The position numbers and the translations under genes were made by a program. The notes under the pieces were generated by a model. That model was not told the DNA's origin, made no database searches, and saw nothing but the letters and a program-made list of their open reading frames with translations. Positions 1-9,822 of a stretch of DNA of 47,620 nucleotides are shown piece by piece; the first letter of the stretch is position 1; each line of letters opens with the position of its first letter. Source of the DNA: Priapulus caudatus (Eukaryota; Priapulida; Priapulimorpha; Priapulimorphida; Priapulidae); NCBI RefSeq assembly GCF_000485595.1, contig NW_014577097.1, positions 918,008 through 965,627 of the forward strand. The letters run 5' to 3'.

Positions 1-163
1 TATATATATATATGCATTTAGCTGTGAGATTTATCCACTTTAAAGGTCTGTCAAGCTGATAGTTACAATCTACGTCGTTTAAATAGTCTCCATTTGCAAT
101 CGATCCCGCGAAGGGACTGCGACCTCTGACCTGACTCTAACCTTTGAACCGACTCACACGCAG
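1..163 (+). other. Intron upstream of the first visible A20-like exon
   Basis: The window opens in a TA repeat and non-coding sequence that ends in a splice acceptor (CACACGCAG, AG at 162-163). The first exons of the gene, coding for the start of the OTU domain, must lie to the left of the window. Confidence 0.6.
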
Positions 164-426
164 GCGAGCACAGCTGTCTGCTCCATGCGGCGTCCATCTA
201 CATGTGGGGTATCCACGACAACCACCTGTTGCTACAACAACTTCTCCAGCAGGCTCTACTCAGCGATGCCCAAGCAAAGCTGAAAGACCGATGGCAGGCA
301 GAGAAGGAGAGGATGATGTATCACTATCAGAGTACACGGGAGGAGAAGATAGTGCGTCAGGGTACACTGGAGGAGAGGATGGCGTGCCAAGGTTCACAGG
401 AGAAGGAATCCATCAGTAGTCTATTG
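164..426 (+). CDS. A20/TNFAIP3-like gene, exon with OTU catalytic Cys (5' partial gene)
   Basis: A20 is a cytosolic ubiquitin-editing enzyme that damps NF-kB signalling: an N-terminal OTU deubiquitinase followed by A20-type zinc fingers. Frame 166-426 reads EHSCLLHAASIYMWGIHDN and continues with a charged helix (QAKLKDRWQAEKERMMYH). This corresponds to the catalytic-Cys loop and following helices of A20; the Cys codon is 175-177. The usual GDGNC loop is GEHSC if the split first codon is Gly. The exon ends at a strong donor (TTG/GTATGTG, GT at 427) in phase 0, which matches the next exon. The ATG at 202 is an internal Met of the MWG motif, not a start. The motif and the downstream fingers make an A20-like identity likely; whether it is a one-to-one TNFAIP3 orthologue is not shown. 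Confidence 0.82.
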
Positions 427-509
427 GTATGTGTTGTGGCAAATAAAGAAGCGTCCGATGTAGAGTTTCGGCACCATCTCATGCACTTTGCTAATTTGTT
501 GACGTCATG

Positions 510-540
<31 letters not shown>

Positions 541-591
541 TCGTCGCCGCCGTTGTTGTTGTCTTACTTCTTGTTGTTGTTATATTTTATG

Positions 592-634
<43 letters not shown>

Positions 635-655
635 GTTGTTGTTATTGTGATGCAG
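427..655 (+). repeat. Intron with (TCG)n and (TTA)n microsatellites
   Basis: The intron between the two OTU exons holds a TCG/TCA trinucleotide tract (about 510-550) and a TTA tract (about 594-635) directly before the acceptor TTATTGTGATGCAG (AG at 654-655). The long runs of Ser, Leu and Tyr in translations here are microsatellite artefacts. Confidence 0.85.
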
Positions 656-899
656 GACTGGCAGTGTCACGCGGATTGGAACGACGAGTCGGCAACGGGA
701 GTCAACCCTGCCACGGATGCGGGCGTGGCCCGTGAGCCACCCCCAGGGGGCGTGACATGTGCCTCCCCACTAAGGGGCGCAGAGGAGCTGCACGTGTTTG
801 CTCTTGCCAATGTGCTGCGTCGACCAATCATAGTGCTCGCTGGCGAGGACGTGGGATCGCGCGGCGATGTTAGCGGGAGAGCGGACAGCGATGTAGCAG
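656..899 (+). CDS. A20-like gene, second visible OTU exon
   Basis: The exon starts in phase 0 with DWQCHADWNDESATG, which matches the A20 segment with the conserved WNDE. It later reads ELHVFALANVLRRPIIVLAG, the central OTU beta-strand region (A20-type HxFVLxxxLRRPIIV). I place its end at 899 because CAG/GTGATT is a good donor and leaves one base of a Gly codon, which the next exon (GT GTC TAC) completes. Open frame continues past 899 to a stop at 1171, but that stretch (intron, then the Helitron-like copy) has no A20 similarity. A Gly-rich and Pro-rich linker (about 700-770) looks lineage-specific. Confidence 0.82.
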
Positions 900-1126
900 G
901 TGATTCCCGTTCTACACCAGGGGTCGTTGGGGTTTATTTCTGCCACCAGGTGGTGTGTCTGGCACCTCGGTGCTTGGTAGGCTGGACTATATTACGAGTG
1001 ATATCAGAAGTGAATAAAAACAATTTTGTGGTATTTTGTGAATTACGATATGAAAGCAAATTGTTGTTATTACAATATATCAAAAGCAAGTTGTTTTCAA
1101 CTACTCCCATATATCACGATGCATTT
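900..1126 (+). other. Intron sequence, nothing recognised
   Basis: First part of the long OTU intron (900-2321). No gene, RNA or repeat is recognised before the Helitron-like copy at 1127. Confidence 0.5.
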
Positions 1127-1695
1127 TTAGCTCATCTGACGAAGTCAGATGCAGCTTTTAGAATCGCATGATTGTCCGTGCGTCCGTTCGTGCGTCCTTC
1201 CGTCAACAGTTGGGCACAAATCTTAACCGCTCGACGTACGGTCACGATATTTGGGACGTGGGGGGGGGGTATGGGGTATGGGGTGGATCGTGAAAAGGAC
1301 TCAGGATTACATATTTGTGGGTCAAGGGTCAAAGGTCAAGATGTGTAAACGGAGGGGGATTTATTTTATACTAAGGTATAGGAGGAAATACGGAATTGTG
1401 GCACAAACATTAACGGCTTGACCTATGCTCTTAATATTCGATGTATAGCGTGATAGGCAGGAAACCCATCACCAGTGCGAAATTGGAGGTCACAGGTCAA
1501 AGGGCAGTGGGGGAAAGGTCAGATATCAGGCATTTTCTTGGGACATGGCGTAATGGACAGAGTAAAAAACTTTTTTTTTTCAGCGCTGACCTACCATTTT
1601 TATCACTTTATTGAAAGGACCATGAAATGTGCTTTCCACTGACGTGCGAAGAGTAAGTGTCTGATAACCTTTTGACCCTCAAGAGGAGGATTGAT
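1127..1695 (-). mobile_element. Helitron-like non-autonomous repeat, copy 1
   Basis: Member of a dispersed ~570-660-bp family in this window. Read on the minus strand, its 3' end is the hairpin CATCTGAC-ttc-GTCAGATG followed by AGCTAA (CTRR-type end). Inside are the family landmarks: AACCGCTCGACGTACGGTC, repeated GGTCAAAGGTCA motifs, a segment near TTGACCTATGCTC and GCTTTCCACTGACG. Similarity to the other copies fades near CCTCAAGAGGAGG (about 1680-1692). No ORF is supported. Confidence 0.7.
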
Positions 1696-1744
1696 GATGT
1701 CACAGTGTTCTCATATTCATGGCACATCCATAATCTAGAAAGCC

Positions 1745-1995
1745 AATAAGCCTAGATAGCCGAACGCGTACAGCACTAGCGTCACGGTTCAAATGTCATT
1801 GGATCGAATCCCATCAGATTTTTTATCATTTACCAGTTTTCTGTATTTTTCTATCTTTATCCATTTAACAATTTTTTCCCCAATTAACGCAAATATTTAC
1901 ATGATTTATTTAGAACAATTTAATAACAAATAATTTTTACAACAATAATTTTTTTTTTTTAAATAGGGTTAGGGTTAGAGTTAGGGTCACAATGC
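1745..1995 (+). mobile_element. tRNA-derived SINE-like unit with TTAGGG-type tail
   Basis: A Pol III A-box-like TAGCCGAACGCG (1757-1768) and a B-box-like GGATCGAATCC (1801-1811) form a tRNA-like head, followed by a T-run. A 3' body (TTTTCTGTATTTTTCTATC...TTATCCATTTAAC) also occurs, on the minus strand, at about 31640-31765. The unit ends in AGGGTTAGGGTTAGAGTTAGGG (about 1966-1987). The shared head-body-tail order in two copies suggests a SINE family; length and exact ends are uncertain. Confidence 0.55.
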
Positions 1996-2321
1996 ACCAT
2001 AAAACAGGAGTATCAGGCACGCAATTTGTATCAACCAATGGGATTTGGGAAGTATGCAGAATGCAGAAGGTTGCTGAAATGATGTGTACGCAACTGCGTA
2101 TCTGCATATCTGCACCTAACAAAGGTGTCACTACGCACGACTTAAATGTTACGTTTATAACCGCTCGACCTCTGATGAACAGCAGACCTCAGATGAGCCC
2201 AGATGCTCTGCGGCTCTTGTTACACACAAGTAAAAAACCGGTTTGCGATGAACAGAGATTATCCGCGTTCCCATGCGCGACACGTGCACAGAGTGCACAC
2301 TCGTTCGTTTACTTGTTTCAG
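1996..2321 (+). other. Rest of the OTU intron, with splice acceptor at 2320-2321
   Basis: No repeat or gene is recognised. It ends with the polypyrimidine-rich TCGTTCGTTTACTTGTTTCAG acceptor. Open reading frames that run through it are extensions of exon 3 in other frames. Confidence 0.55.
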
Positions 2322-4325
2322 GTGTCTACCTTCCGCTGCTGTCTCGCCACCAGTACTGCATCAAATCTCCCATGCTGCTCGGTTACTGTCATGGCCGCTT
2401 CGTTCCCCTGCTTCCCATGGGAACCACCGCACAGGAACCGGAAGTTGACACGCAGCACCCTCTACACTGGCCCGCCGCCATCCCGCTGGTGACGCACGCG
2501 ATGAAACAGCTGAGCATTCGGCTTGCACTGCCGGCGGAGGCGCAGCGGTGGCGCCGGCTGGTGGGCGACTACTTGGCGGTGTGCGAGTGCGCGTTGTCGC
2601 GTTGCAACGAGGCGTGTCAGGTGCTGTGCGCGCACGCGCTCCCGCAGCAGCTAGAGACGAGCACCAGTCTAATGCAGCTGTACGTGACCGTGCTGCAAGA
2701 ACTGACGGTGCCCACCGACAACCGGTTGCTTGGTGCTGACCATGCCAGCAACCGGTACACTGGGGCTGACCGATCGGGCAACCGGTCCGCCGACGATCGC
2801 TCGACCATCGACAACGGAACGTCTGTTGGAGATGACGTTGCTGGTGACGACAAGTGTGCATCGCAGAAGCAGGAGCAGCAACAGCAGCAGCAGCAGCAGC
2901 AGCATCAACAGAAACAGCAGCAGCAACAGAAGCAACATCATGATCATTATTATCATCGTCAACAGCAGCAGCATCAGTGTAATCAGAATCAGCATCATCA
3001 GCAGCAGGATCATCATAAGCATCACCATCGTCATCGTCATTATCAGCAGCAACAGCAACAGCAGCAACAGCAGCAGCAACAACATGAACTGCAGCAGCAA
3101 CAGTGTGATCCACTGCCACCTACTCATTGTCGTGACAACGCTACCATGACGAACAACCTAGCCGACGTGACGCGTAAACAGACCACAGCGAACCGCGGCA
3201 AATCGTTCACGAACATCGAGAAAACCACAAAGCCACCTTCCGCACAATTGCCATGGCAACGCGAGACCGCGGGCAAGATCGTCTCGCTGATGGAGGAGTG
3301 TTGCCACGGCGACCATTGCCTCTACATGTGCAGCTACCTCACATATCCCTACTGCCACGAGTGCGCGCGCACGAGAACAAGTGAGCGTGCGTCACCGGCT
3401 GACAGCCCCCGCACACACACGCCAACGTTGTTAGAGAGCAAGGAGAGCGCAGCGGCATCGTTCGCGTGGGTTTACGCTGGCGCCACCTGCATGGTGGAAG
3501 ACTGCACGCGGACGGCGAGTTACCGTGGTTACTGTGACATCTGCTTCTACAAGACTTGCTCCATCAGCGACTGTTACATTGTGTCGTCGCCCGTGCCGGA
3601 CGAAAACCGCAACAACAGTAACCATGGCGGCAGTAACCACGGCGACGGTAACACCGGCAACCCCGACGACGGTCACCGCGGCGATGCGGATAAAGCACAC
3701 AGTGATGAGCTCGCATCATGGAAATCATTCTTTTGCACGGACGGTGGTGCCCTCGCGACCGCAAATGTTTATAATAGTGGCGCCCTCTTGGTAGCTGACG
3801 TCGAAGAGAGATTTGACCTGTTTGTGCGAGCACGCTCCACCGCAGCGCGAGATGACTGGATGACAGCGCCACCTAGCGGTCACCTGGACGCTCGAACTAG
3901 AAGAAACGCGGCGACGGTGTTGTTGCTAGGCGACCAGAGTTCGCCCGACGAACATAAGTCGCCGCATCGGTCTACCGGGCGGAATCAACAGTCGCGGCAT
4001 CAGTCTAACGACGAGATTTGGTGGCTGGACAATGCTACGAGGGCGCCACTCGACGAGCGCCCGGTTGCCAGGAATCGCAGTAGCGGACAAACAAGAGAAC
4101 ACGCGAGCGAGCGGCGTGAGCCAGCATCTCGATTGACGCGTGCAGATCGCAGCCGGCTCCCCCTGGTGGCAGACGAAAGCAACGGTTGCGGAGGCAGGTG
4201 CGTCGGGCCGGGTTGTTGGAACGTTGCCAGCGTCAACGGTCTGTGTGACGGATGCTACACGACACTGGAACGAATGCTGAGGAGGAGGAGGAGGAGGAGG
4301 AAGAGGGAGGTTTCTCAGGCATCAG
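2322..4325 (+). CDS. A20-like gene, large exon: OTU C-terminus, Gln/His tract and three A20-type zinc fingers
   Basis: The exon begins GVYLPLLSRHQY and reaches LLGYCHGRFVPLL (about 2372-2410), the OTU C-terminal strand pair. In A20 and other OTU enzymes the catalytic His directly precedes the aromatic residue of this motif; here that codon (CGC before TTC) is Arg. A Gln/His-rich tract (about 2866-3105, CAG/CAT repeats) follows. Three zinc fingers are visible: C-x4-C-x11-C-x2-C near 3301-3365 (CHGDHC...CHEC); C-x4-C-x9-C-x2-C near 3489-3545 (CMVEDC...CDIC); and C-x4-C-x9-C-x2-C near 4200-4257 (CVGPGC...CDGC). The last two have a shorter loop than the classic 11. The exon ends at CATCAG/GTGAGA in phase 1. 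Open frame continues to 4465 as Arg/Lys-rich minisatellite translation, which I treat as intron. Confidence 0.8.
2866..3105 (+). repeat. CAG/CAT repeat encoding a Gln/His-rich tract
   Basis: Imperfect CAG, CAA and CAT codons encode long Gln runs with His-rich interruptions inside the A20-like protein, between the OTU domain and the first zinc finger. It probably forms a disordered linker. Length polymorphism is likely because the core is CAG repeat. Confidence 0.9.
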
Positions 4326-4870
4326 GTGAGAAAAAAGAGGAGAAAGAGGAGAAGGGGAGGAGGAGGATAGGGAGAGGAGGAGGAAGAGGGAGGTTTCTCA
4401 TGCATCAGGTGAGCAAGTGGAGGAGAAGGAGGGGGAAGTGGAGGAGACAGGAGAAGGGGAGGTGAGATAAGGAGTAGAGGAGACAGAGGAGAAGGGGAGG
4501 GTGATAAGGAGTGGAGGAGGAAGAGGGAGTTTTCTCAAGCATCAGGTGAGAAAGTGGAGTAGGAGGGGAAGGGGACGGTGAGGATAAGGAGTGGAGGAGG
4601 AAGAGGGAGTTTTCTCAAGCATCAGGTGAGAAAATGGAGTAGGAGGGGAAGGGGACGGTGAGGATAAGGAGTGGAGGAGGAAAAGGGAGGTTTCTTAGGC
4701 ATCAGGAGAGCAAGTGGAAGAGAAGGAGGGGAGGGGGAGTGGAGGAGACAGAGGAGAAGGGAAGGGGGATAAGCAGTGGAGGAGACAGAGGAGAAGGTTA
4801 GGGGGAAGATAAGGAGTGGAGGAGGAAGAGGGAGGTTTCTCATTTATCAGGTTAGGTTAGGGTACAGAGT
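4290..4870 (+). repeat. GA-rich minisatellite overlapping the exon-3 splice donor
   Basis: Units of roughly 80 bp carry GGAGGAGGAAGAGGGAGG followed by TTTCTC-A-GCATCAGGTGAG. The donor-like CATCAG/GTGAG recurs after 4325, 4408, 4545 and 4625, and in degraded form (CAGGAGAG, CAGGTTAG) near 4703 and 4847. Only the first keeps the frame with the next exon without meeting a stop. Confidence 0.85.
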
Positions 4871-5152
4871 GGAGGAGGAACAGGGAAGTTGCTTCTCCAT
4901 TAGGTCTGTGAGAGGAGCAAAATAGGATAAGGGCTCCTAGGAAAACATCACAATTCCTGCCCTTGTGATTCACGTCCAAGCATTGTCTTTTAGAATGTCC
5001 TGGCACAACAGGGATTAGTTAAAGCTGTCTGTCAATTAGGACAAGTGGACAAGTCGATTAATTTGTACTAATGTGGTATGGCCACACATCTAACCCTCAA
5101 GACTCCACACGTCTACCGAGATGTAAACGATGCTTACTATTTCCTCCTACAG

Positions 5153-5376
5153 GTGGCGGAGCAAGCGGCACACTGACCCCTGATCGGGAAGAGTTGGCAA
5201 CGTCGGCATGCGACGCGCAAGATGGTCTAAAATTTAATTGGCCGCGTGATGGGATTCGCTGCCGCATGATTGGCTGCGATTTCTACGCGGATCCGGAACT
5301 GAAGATGTTCTGCTCAAAGTGTTTCAATCTCTACTTGAAGGTTTGTGTTACAAAAGAACAACCATTACAAACATAA
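5153..5376 (+). CDS. A20-like gene, exon with fourth A20-type zinc finger
   Basis: Acceptor TCCTCCTACAG (AG 5151-5152) is followed in phase 1 by a short linker, then CRMIGCDFYADPELKMFCSKC (about 5260-5322), a canonical C-x4-C-x11-C-x2-C A20 finger. The Gly codon is completed across the junction with 4325. After YLK there is either a donor (AAG/GTTTGT, exon end 5340, phase 0) or read-through to TAA at 5374-5376. Four fingers are seen in total, against seven in vertebrate A20. Confidence 0.78.
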
Positions 5377-5394
5377 AGCTCTCCCATTCGGTAA

Positions 5395-5632
5395 ACCTTG
5401 GCCAATTTCCTACCTACATCTAACCTCGGCTGACTTCCTACCTACATCTAGCCTAGATTGCTTCCCTACCTACATCTAGCCTAGATTGCTTCCCTACATA
5501 CATCTAACCTCAACCACTTTCCTACATACATCTAACCTCAACCAATTTCCTACCTACATCTAACCTCGGCCGATTTCCTACATACATCTAACCTTGACTG
5601 CTTCCTTACTTACATCTGACTTCGAGTCTATC
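5395..5632 (+). repeat. ~29-bp minisatellite (CCTACATACATCTAACCTC)n
   Basis: About eight to nine imperfect copies of a unit built on TTTCCTACATACATCTAACCTC lie just after the fourth-finger exon, in an intron or the 3' UTR of the A20-like gene. Confidence 0.85.
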
Positions 5633-5958
5633 ACATATGTGGATCTGCTTCTACGCCTTGCGTTTCGGATCTAGTCCGAATTTGACTGCGTTATCACTAA
5701 GGAACTATATAACATTGATGTCCTAACTTGCTCAGTGACAGCTCAATACGTGTGAATCACTGCTAATCGGATAGCAGCTATAAAATGTACCATTTTACCC
5801 GTACTAGTGATTTCCAGCCATTGATTTAAGATCAATCAGCAATATATTGATATATTGATTATATCAGTGATCGATTCATGAGGCGTGTCTTGTGCGCACG
5901 ACCTTTTTTCACCGAGCCGTCGAACCTGACGTGGAATGTTTCTCACTTGCGTTGCCAG

Positions 5959-6063
5959 GGCGATGTGAAGTGTGTTGCTGCAAGACCGATGGACTTCATT
6001 CCGACCAGCCGAGTCTCGTGGCAGTTGACCGGCCTCGCCTGTCCCGCACACTCACCACTGTGA
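5959..6063 (+). CDS. Possible terminal exon of the A20-like gene
   Basis: A good acceptor (TCACTTGCGTTGCCAG, AG 5957-5958) is followed in phase 0 by 34 codons and TGA, compatible with a donor at 5340. The peptide has only scattered Cys (DVKCVAARPMDF) and no full finger. An AATAAA at 6422-6427 would end either this version or the version that stops at 5376. cDNA is needed to choose. Confidence 0.35.
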   Translation, partial: GDVKCVAARPMDFIPTSRVSWQLTGLACPAHSPL

Positions 6064-6421
6064 CGCATCGGCCGGACGACTGGTAGATGGGCACCACGCC
6101 ATTTGCGCATAAACTACACGCCGTGTATGGTATTAGGAAGCAGCTATTGTGCCACAGTCACATCGGCAGACTACGGTCGCCTTACACTTAATTTGTGACA
6201 AAGATGAGATTTGTGTGTGCTATAAACTACTGTGTCTAATATTGCGAGGTGTTGCTGGCGTAGTGATTGCTGTAAGTGTATTGGCAGGACAGAGTAAAAT
6301 TAAAACAGATTTATTCACTGCTGATATAGTCTATAGACTATTGTTCATATTCTGAGCGAGAGCTGTATTATAGACGACAATGTATTGTAACTTATCGATA
6401 AATTATTGCGTGTGAGTTTTT

Positions 6422-6427
6422 AATAAA
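6422..6427 (+). terminator. Polyadenylation signal AATAAA, likely of the A20-like gene
   Basis: TTTTAATAAAATATTG lies about 360 bp after the possible terminal stop codon, in AT-rich sequence, and just before the Helitron-like copy at 6467. Confidence 0.5.
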
Positions 6428-6466
6428 ATATTGATACCTTTCAAGGTCACATCGATGTTTCACTAG

Positions 6467-7045
6467 TCAGCTCATCTGACATAGTCAGATGCAGCTTGTA
6501 GAATCGCATGAGTGTGCGTTCGTCCGGCCGTGCGACCGTCCGTGCATCAACAGTTGGGCACAAATCTTAACCGCTCGACGTACGGTCACAATATTTGGGA
6601 CATGAGGGGTAATCCGAAAAAACGGGTTGGGATGTCGAAGCTGGGGGTCAAAGTTTAAAGGTCAAATGGTGTAAAAGAAGGGGGAACATTCCCTCCTTAA
6701 CTTAAGGTATAGGGAGGAAATGCAGAATTGCAGCACAAATCTAAACGGCTCGACCTAGGCTCGTGATAGCCAGTGTATAGCATCATGGTAGGAAAAGCCA
6801 TCACTGTGGCGAAATTGGAGGTCACAGGTCAAAGGTCAATGGGGCACAGGGCAGATTTTAGACATTTTCTGAGAACATGGTCTAACGGAGCGATTGAAAA
6901 ACTTTTTTGTTTCAGCGGTGACCTTACCATTTTTAATGGGTTATTATTGATAAGGACCATGTAAATTGTGCTTTCCACTGACGGTGCGAAGGAGTAAGTC
7001 GTCTGAATAACCTTTTGGACTTCCTCAAGAGGAGGGGTAACATGG
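6467..7045 (-). mobile_element. Helitron-like non-autonomous repeat, copy 2
   Basis: Same family as copy 1. On the minus strand it ends in CATCTGACTATGTCAGATG plus AGCTGA (CTRR). It shares the ACGTACGGTCA, GGTCAAAGGTCAATGGG and TGTGCTTTCCACTGACGG landmarks. Similarity ends near CTCAAGAGGAGGGG. Confidence 0.7.
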
Positions 7046-7702
7046 ATTGTCTCATTTTACAATAGGGACTGAACGCTCTTTGCTATTAGAGCCCCTTCAC
7101 CCGCACGCCCCCTTCCCCTACCTTCTTTCACCCCCACCCTCCCCCACCACCACCACTACGCTCGCGTTCGACGCATATCCATGATAACGTTAATATAGCG
7201 TAGTCATTAAAGCTACACAGCTATATCTTTATTACTGTACTACCAGTATAGCAAAGCCTATCAACGCGGTGGCGGGAGGGCGCACTTGAATCGGTTGCCA
7301 GTGAGTTTATCAGAAGAATAGCCGGCTACAGTACACGTCAGTTGAGTGCTGTCGCTCTGCGGCACTTGTTTTTCATGTAGCTGGAGTGTTCGATTGTTAT
7401 AGCCTTTCCCACCATTACACTGTGTCTGCGTGCAGATAAGAGCATCTGTGCTTGTTTGTGTGCAATGTGTGTCTATATTATTATCAGGAGTGACATGATA
7501 TAGACTGCATATAATTGCATTGCGTACCCAGCTTTTGGAACTGTCACTTGCTCCAAAATGTAACGCTGAATTAACTTTCGATGTATATGAATATTGATGT
7601 AGAAGGAATCCAAACTTGTATATTAAACTGCATAAACTTTAATAACTGGCACACAGTGTAGTCACATCTTGCACAGAGAGACAAAGAAACACCCACGCGT
7701 GC
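7046..7702. other. Intergenic spacer, nothing recognised
   Basis: A C-rich CCCACC stretch (about 7100-7160) and otherwise unremarkable sequence. No supported gene. Confidence 0.5.
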
Positions 7703-8056
7703 GTAAAGCTGTGGACACACTACGCGAATTTTCATGAGATCGAGCCGGCCGGCTCAGTCGGGCAACTCTGTGGACATACTACGCGACTGAGTCGGGCAAC
7801 TCTGTGGATTTTCAGCACGCTGATTGGCTGATGAATTGTACAATCGGCCGGCTCAATCGCATACCCGGTCACACTAGGCGATTGCAGCCGGCCGGCTCAA
7901 ATAATTATCAAATATGTTTGAATCGGGCGACTCGGCCGGCCGACTCGAAAATCGATGCGACTCACAGGACACACTACGCGATGTTTCATGCAATCGAGCC
8001 GGCCGGCTCGGTTGGCGAGCTCGATCGCATGAAAAATCGCCTAGTGTGTCTACCCC
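7703..8056. mobile_element. Foldback/MITE-like element with GGCCGGCC palindromes
   Basis: The left end (GTGGACACACTACGCGAA-TTTTCATGAGATCGAG) and the right end (CTCGATCGCATGAAAAATCGCCTAGTGTGTCTAC) are inverted copies of one another. The core repeats GAGCCGGCCGGCTC-type palindromes about six times in both orientations. No coding capacity. The right end adjoins TTAA, but a matching left TTAA is not clear, so the superfamily is open. Confidence 0.65.
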
Positions 8057-8312
8057 TTAAGTGCGTGTGCTTACTCTTGCGACTACAACCAGACTCCTCC
8101 ACTCCTACGTACATCTGTCTCTCGCCTCTCTCTAATCTCTCTTCTATATATTACCCCCAAAAACCCTACATCCTGAGCACACATGTCGCCCGTTCTCCCA
8201 GACCGCATCCTACCTCCATTTCACAATGACCCTAGAAACGCCCGACCTAAAACACGTTTAGGCCCCTACCATTCTCCCTATAACATCAATCTAGCCGCGC
8301 AAGATGCGCGAC

Positions 8313-8474
8313 TGTAACATGCCAGTATAAACATAACTCAGAGTGAAAGATAACACACATAGTTTATTCGTACACTTCTTATTCCGCCATCTTCCAACTA
8401 CCACGATCACACCACGTGACCCTTCACACATACAGGGCGGGAACACATAGAACAAGACTACGCGGTGTGATACA
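8313..8474 (-). repeat. 3' LTR of decayed Ty3/Gypsy element A
   Basis: Minus strand TGTATCACACCGCG...GGCATGTTACA, 162 bp, with TG...CA ends. It is directly preceded (minus sense) by a polypurine tract, AGGAGAAAAGA (complement at 8475-8485). An AATAAA signal lies on the minus strand at 8363-8368. Pieces of the same LTR recur at 17986-18107, 20786-20822 and 22058-22175. Confidence 0.8.
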
Positions 8475-8768
8475 TCTTTTCTCCTATATGAAATAACTCA
8501 AAACTCTCAACAATGCACGTGGAACCTTGTATAAAGCGTACCTATACAACACAGTCAACTAACAAATGCCAATTAAGTGACAACGATAACAAACGAATTT
8601 TCCATTATTATAGGGACTTTAACAAATGCCACATTCAAATAATATCATCCTGACCTACAGTTCAATTGATGTAGGTTTTGTATCCTTAAAAACAACTTAG
8701 TTAGAATCTTCCTGGGTGTATGGTGTCAGATTGTACTGATGGCCCTATCGATCACCTTCTATCATCGC

Positions 8769-9224
8769 TCACGGTACATAATTGCTTAGGTGAGCGGGTC
8801 TCTTGACGGCTCTACCTGACCTGGTGGTGTTGTGATTGTTCTGAAGTGGTGCAAGTGGGGGAGAAGTATGTATTGGTTGAGGGGGAAATTTCTTTGTCGG
8901 CGTATGTAAATTGTTCTTCTCTCTAGATGTTGCCATGGGTTCTTCTCTTGCAGATTTGTTGTGGCCAATAGGCCTGTGGATTGGCTCCGTGTTACCCGTC
9001 GTCCTCGGTGCTATTGCCTTATTTTCACCCGTCTTCCTTGGCGGTATGTGTAATGATTTTCGTTGCATGGTAGTGGGCGGTGGTTCCTCCATGGTGCGTT
9101 TAATGTGCGCACGATTACGTCTGTAACTGCCATCTGGTGTGTCCACTGTGTACGACCTCTCATCGAGCCTAGCCACTATAACACCTTTCTTCCATTCACG
9201 TTGTCCTTTAGCAAAAGGCTTCAT
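8769..9224 (-). pseudogene. Gypsy A pol: integrase C-terminal tail
   Basis: The segment reads KPFAKGQREWKKGVIVARLDE, then SYTVDTPDGSYRRNRAHIKR, the SH3-like C-terminal DNA-binding part of a Ty3/Gypsy integrase, followed by a Pro/Thr-rich tail ending RSGRAVKRPAHLSNYV at stop 8769. It is separated from the integrase core by a frame change near 9230-9290. Confidence 0.75.
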
Positions 9225-9291
9225 TCTTACGGTGTCACCTTGTTCCAGTGCAGGCAGATCTTTTGCGTTCCTGTTGTAGTACTTTGTTTGT

Positions 9292-9822
9292 CTATTCTAC
9301 AGCTGTTGCATTTGATCTCTCTCTGTTTCGAGGCTTGAGTAGGTTCGGTGTCATTGGTAACAGGGTGCGTGCCCGACGGTTATTCAAACGCTGCATGGGG
9401 CTACTGCCCATTCCTTGTGTTGGGGTGTTGCGAATCTCCAGCAGGGCGAGATATGGATCAGTTCCGGACTTCTTCGCCTTCCGTAGCATCCGCTTTGCTG
9501 CCTTCACTGATGACTCCGCCTTGCCATTTGCCTTGCTGTTGTACGGACTCACGGTGACGTGTTCAAAATCCCAGTCTCTCGCGAATCTCTGGAATCCATC
9601 GGATGTCGGATTTTGAGCATTGTCGCTAATAACCTGTTCTGGTATTCCCTGTCTGGCAAAATGCCTTTTCAGTTTGCTGATGATAGTTGAAGAGTTGCTT
9701 CTCTTCAGTCTGTCCACCTCCCAGAAATTGGTGTAATAATCTGACGTCACCAGGTAGTCTTTGTCTTCCCAAGTAAATAGGTCAAATGGCAACCTTTTCC
9801 CAGGGTCTACCAGGTAGTTCAT
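9292..9822 (-). pseudogene. Gypsy A pol: integrase catalytic core
   Basis: DDE strand-transfer core. The first Asp is in YLVTSDYYTNFWEV, the second in PEQVISDNAQN, and the Glu in NGKAESSVKAAKRM. The family processes LTR ends and joins them to target DNA. The frame is cut off from the zinc-binding N-terminus (overlap at 9782-9822) and from the C-terminal tail. Confidence 0.82.

Noticed and set aside
647..1171. A 174-codon ORF as a single exon
   Set aside because: Similarity to OTU ends at the CAG/GTGATT donor at 899; the rest runs into intron and the Helitron-like repeat.
2361..3127. Minus-strand Ala/Val-rich and Leu-rich ORFs opposite the A20-like exon
   Set aside because: Antisense of CAG/CAT codon repeats; the plus-strand zinc fingers and splice sites explain the region.
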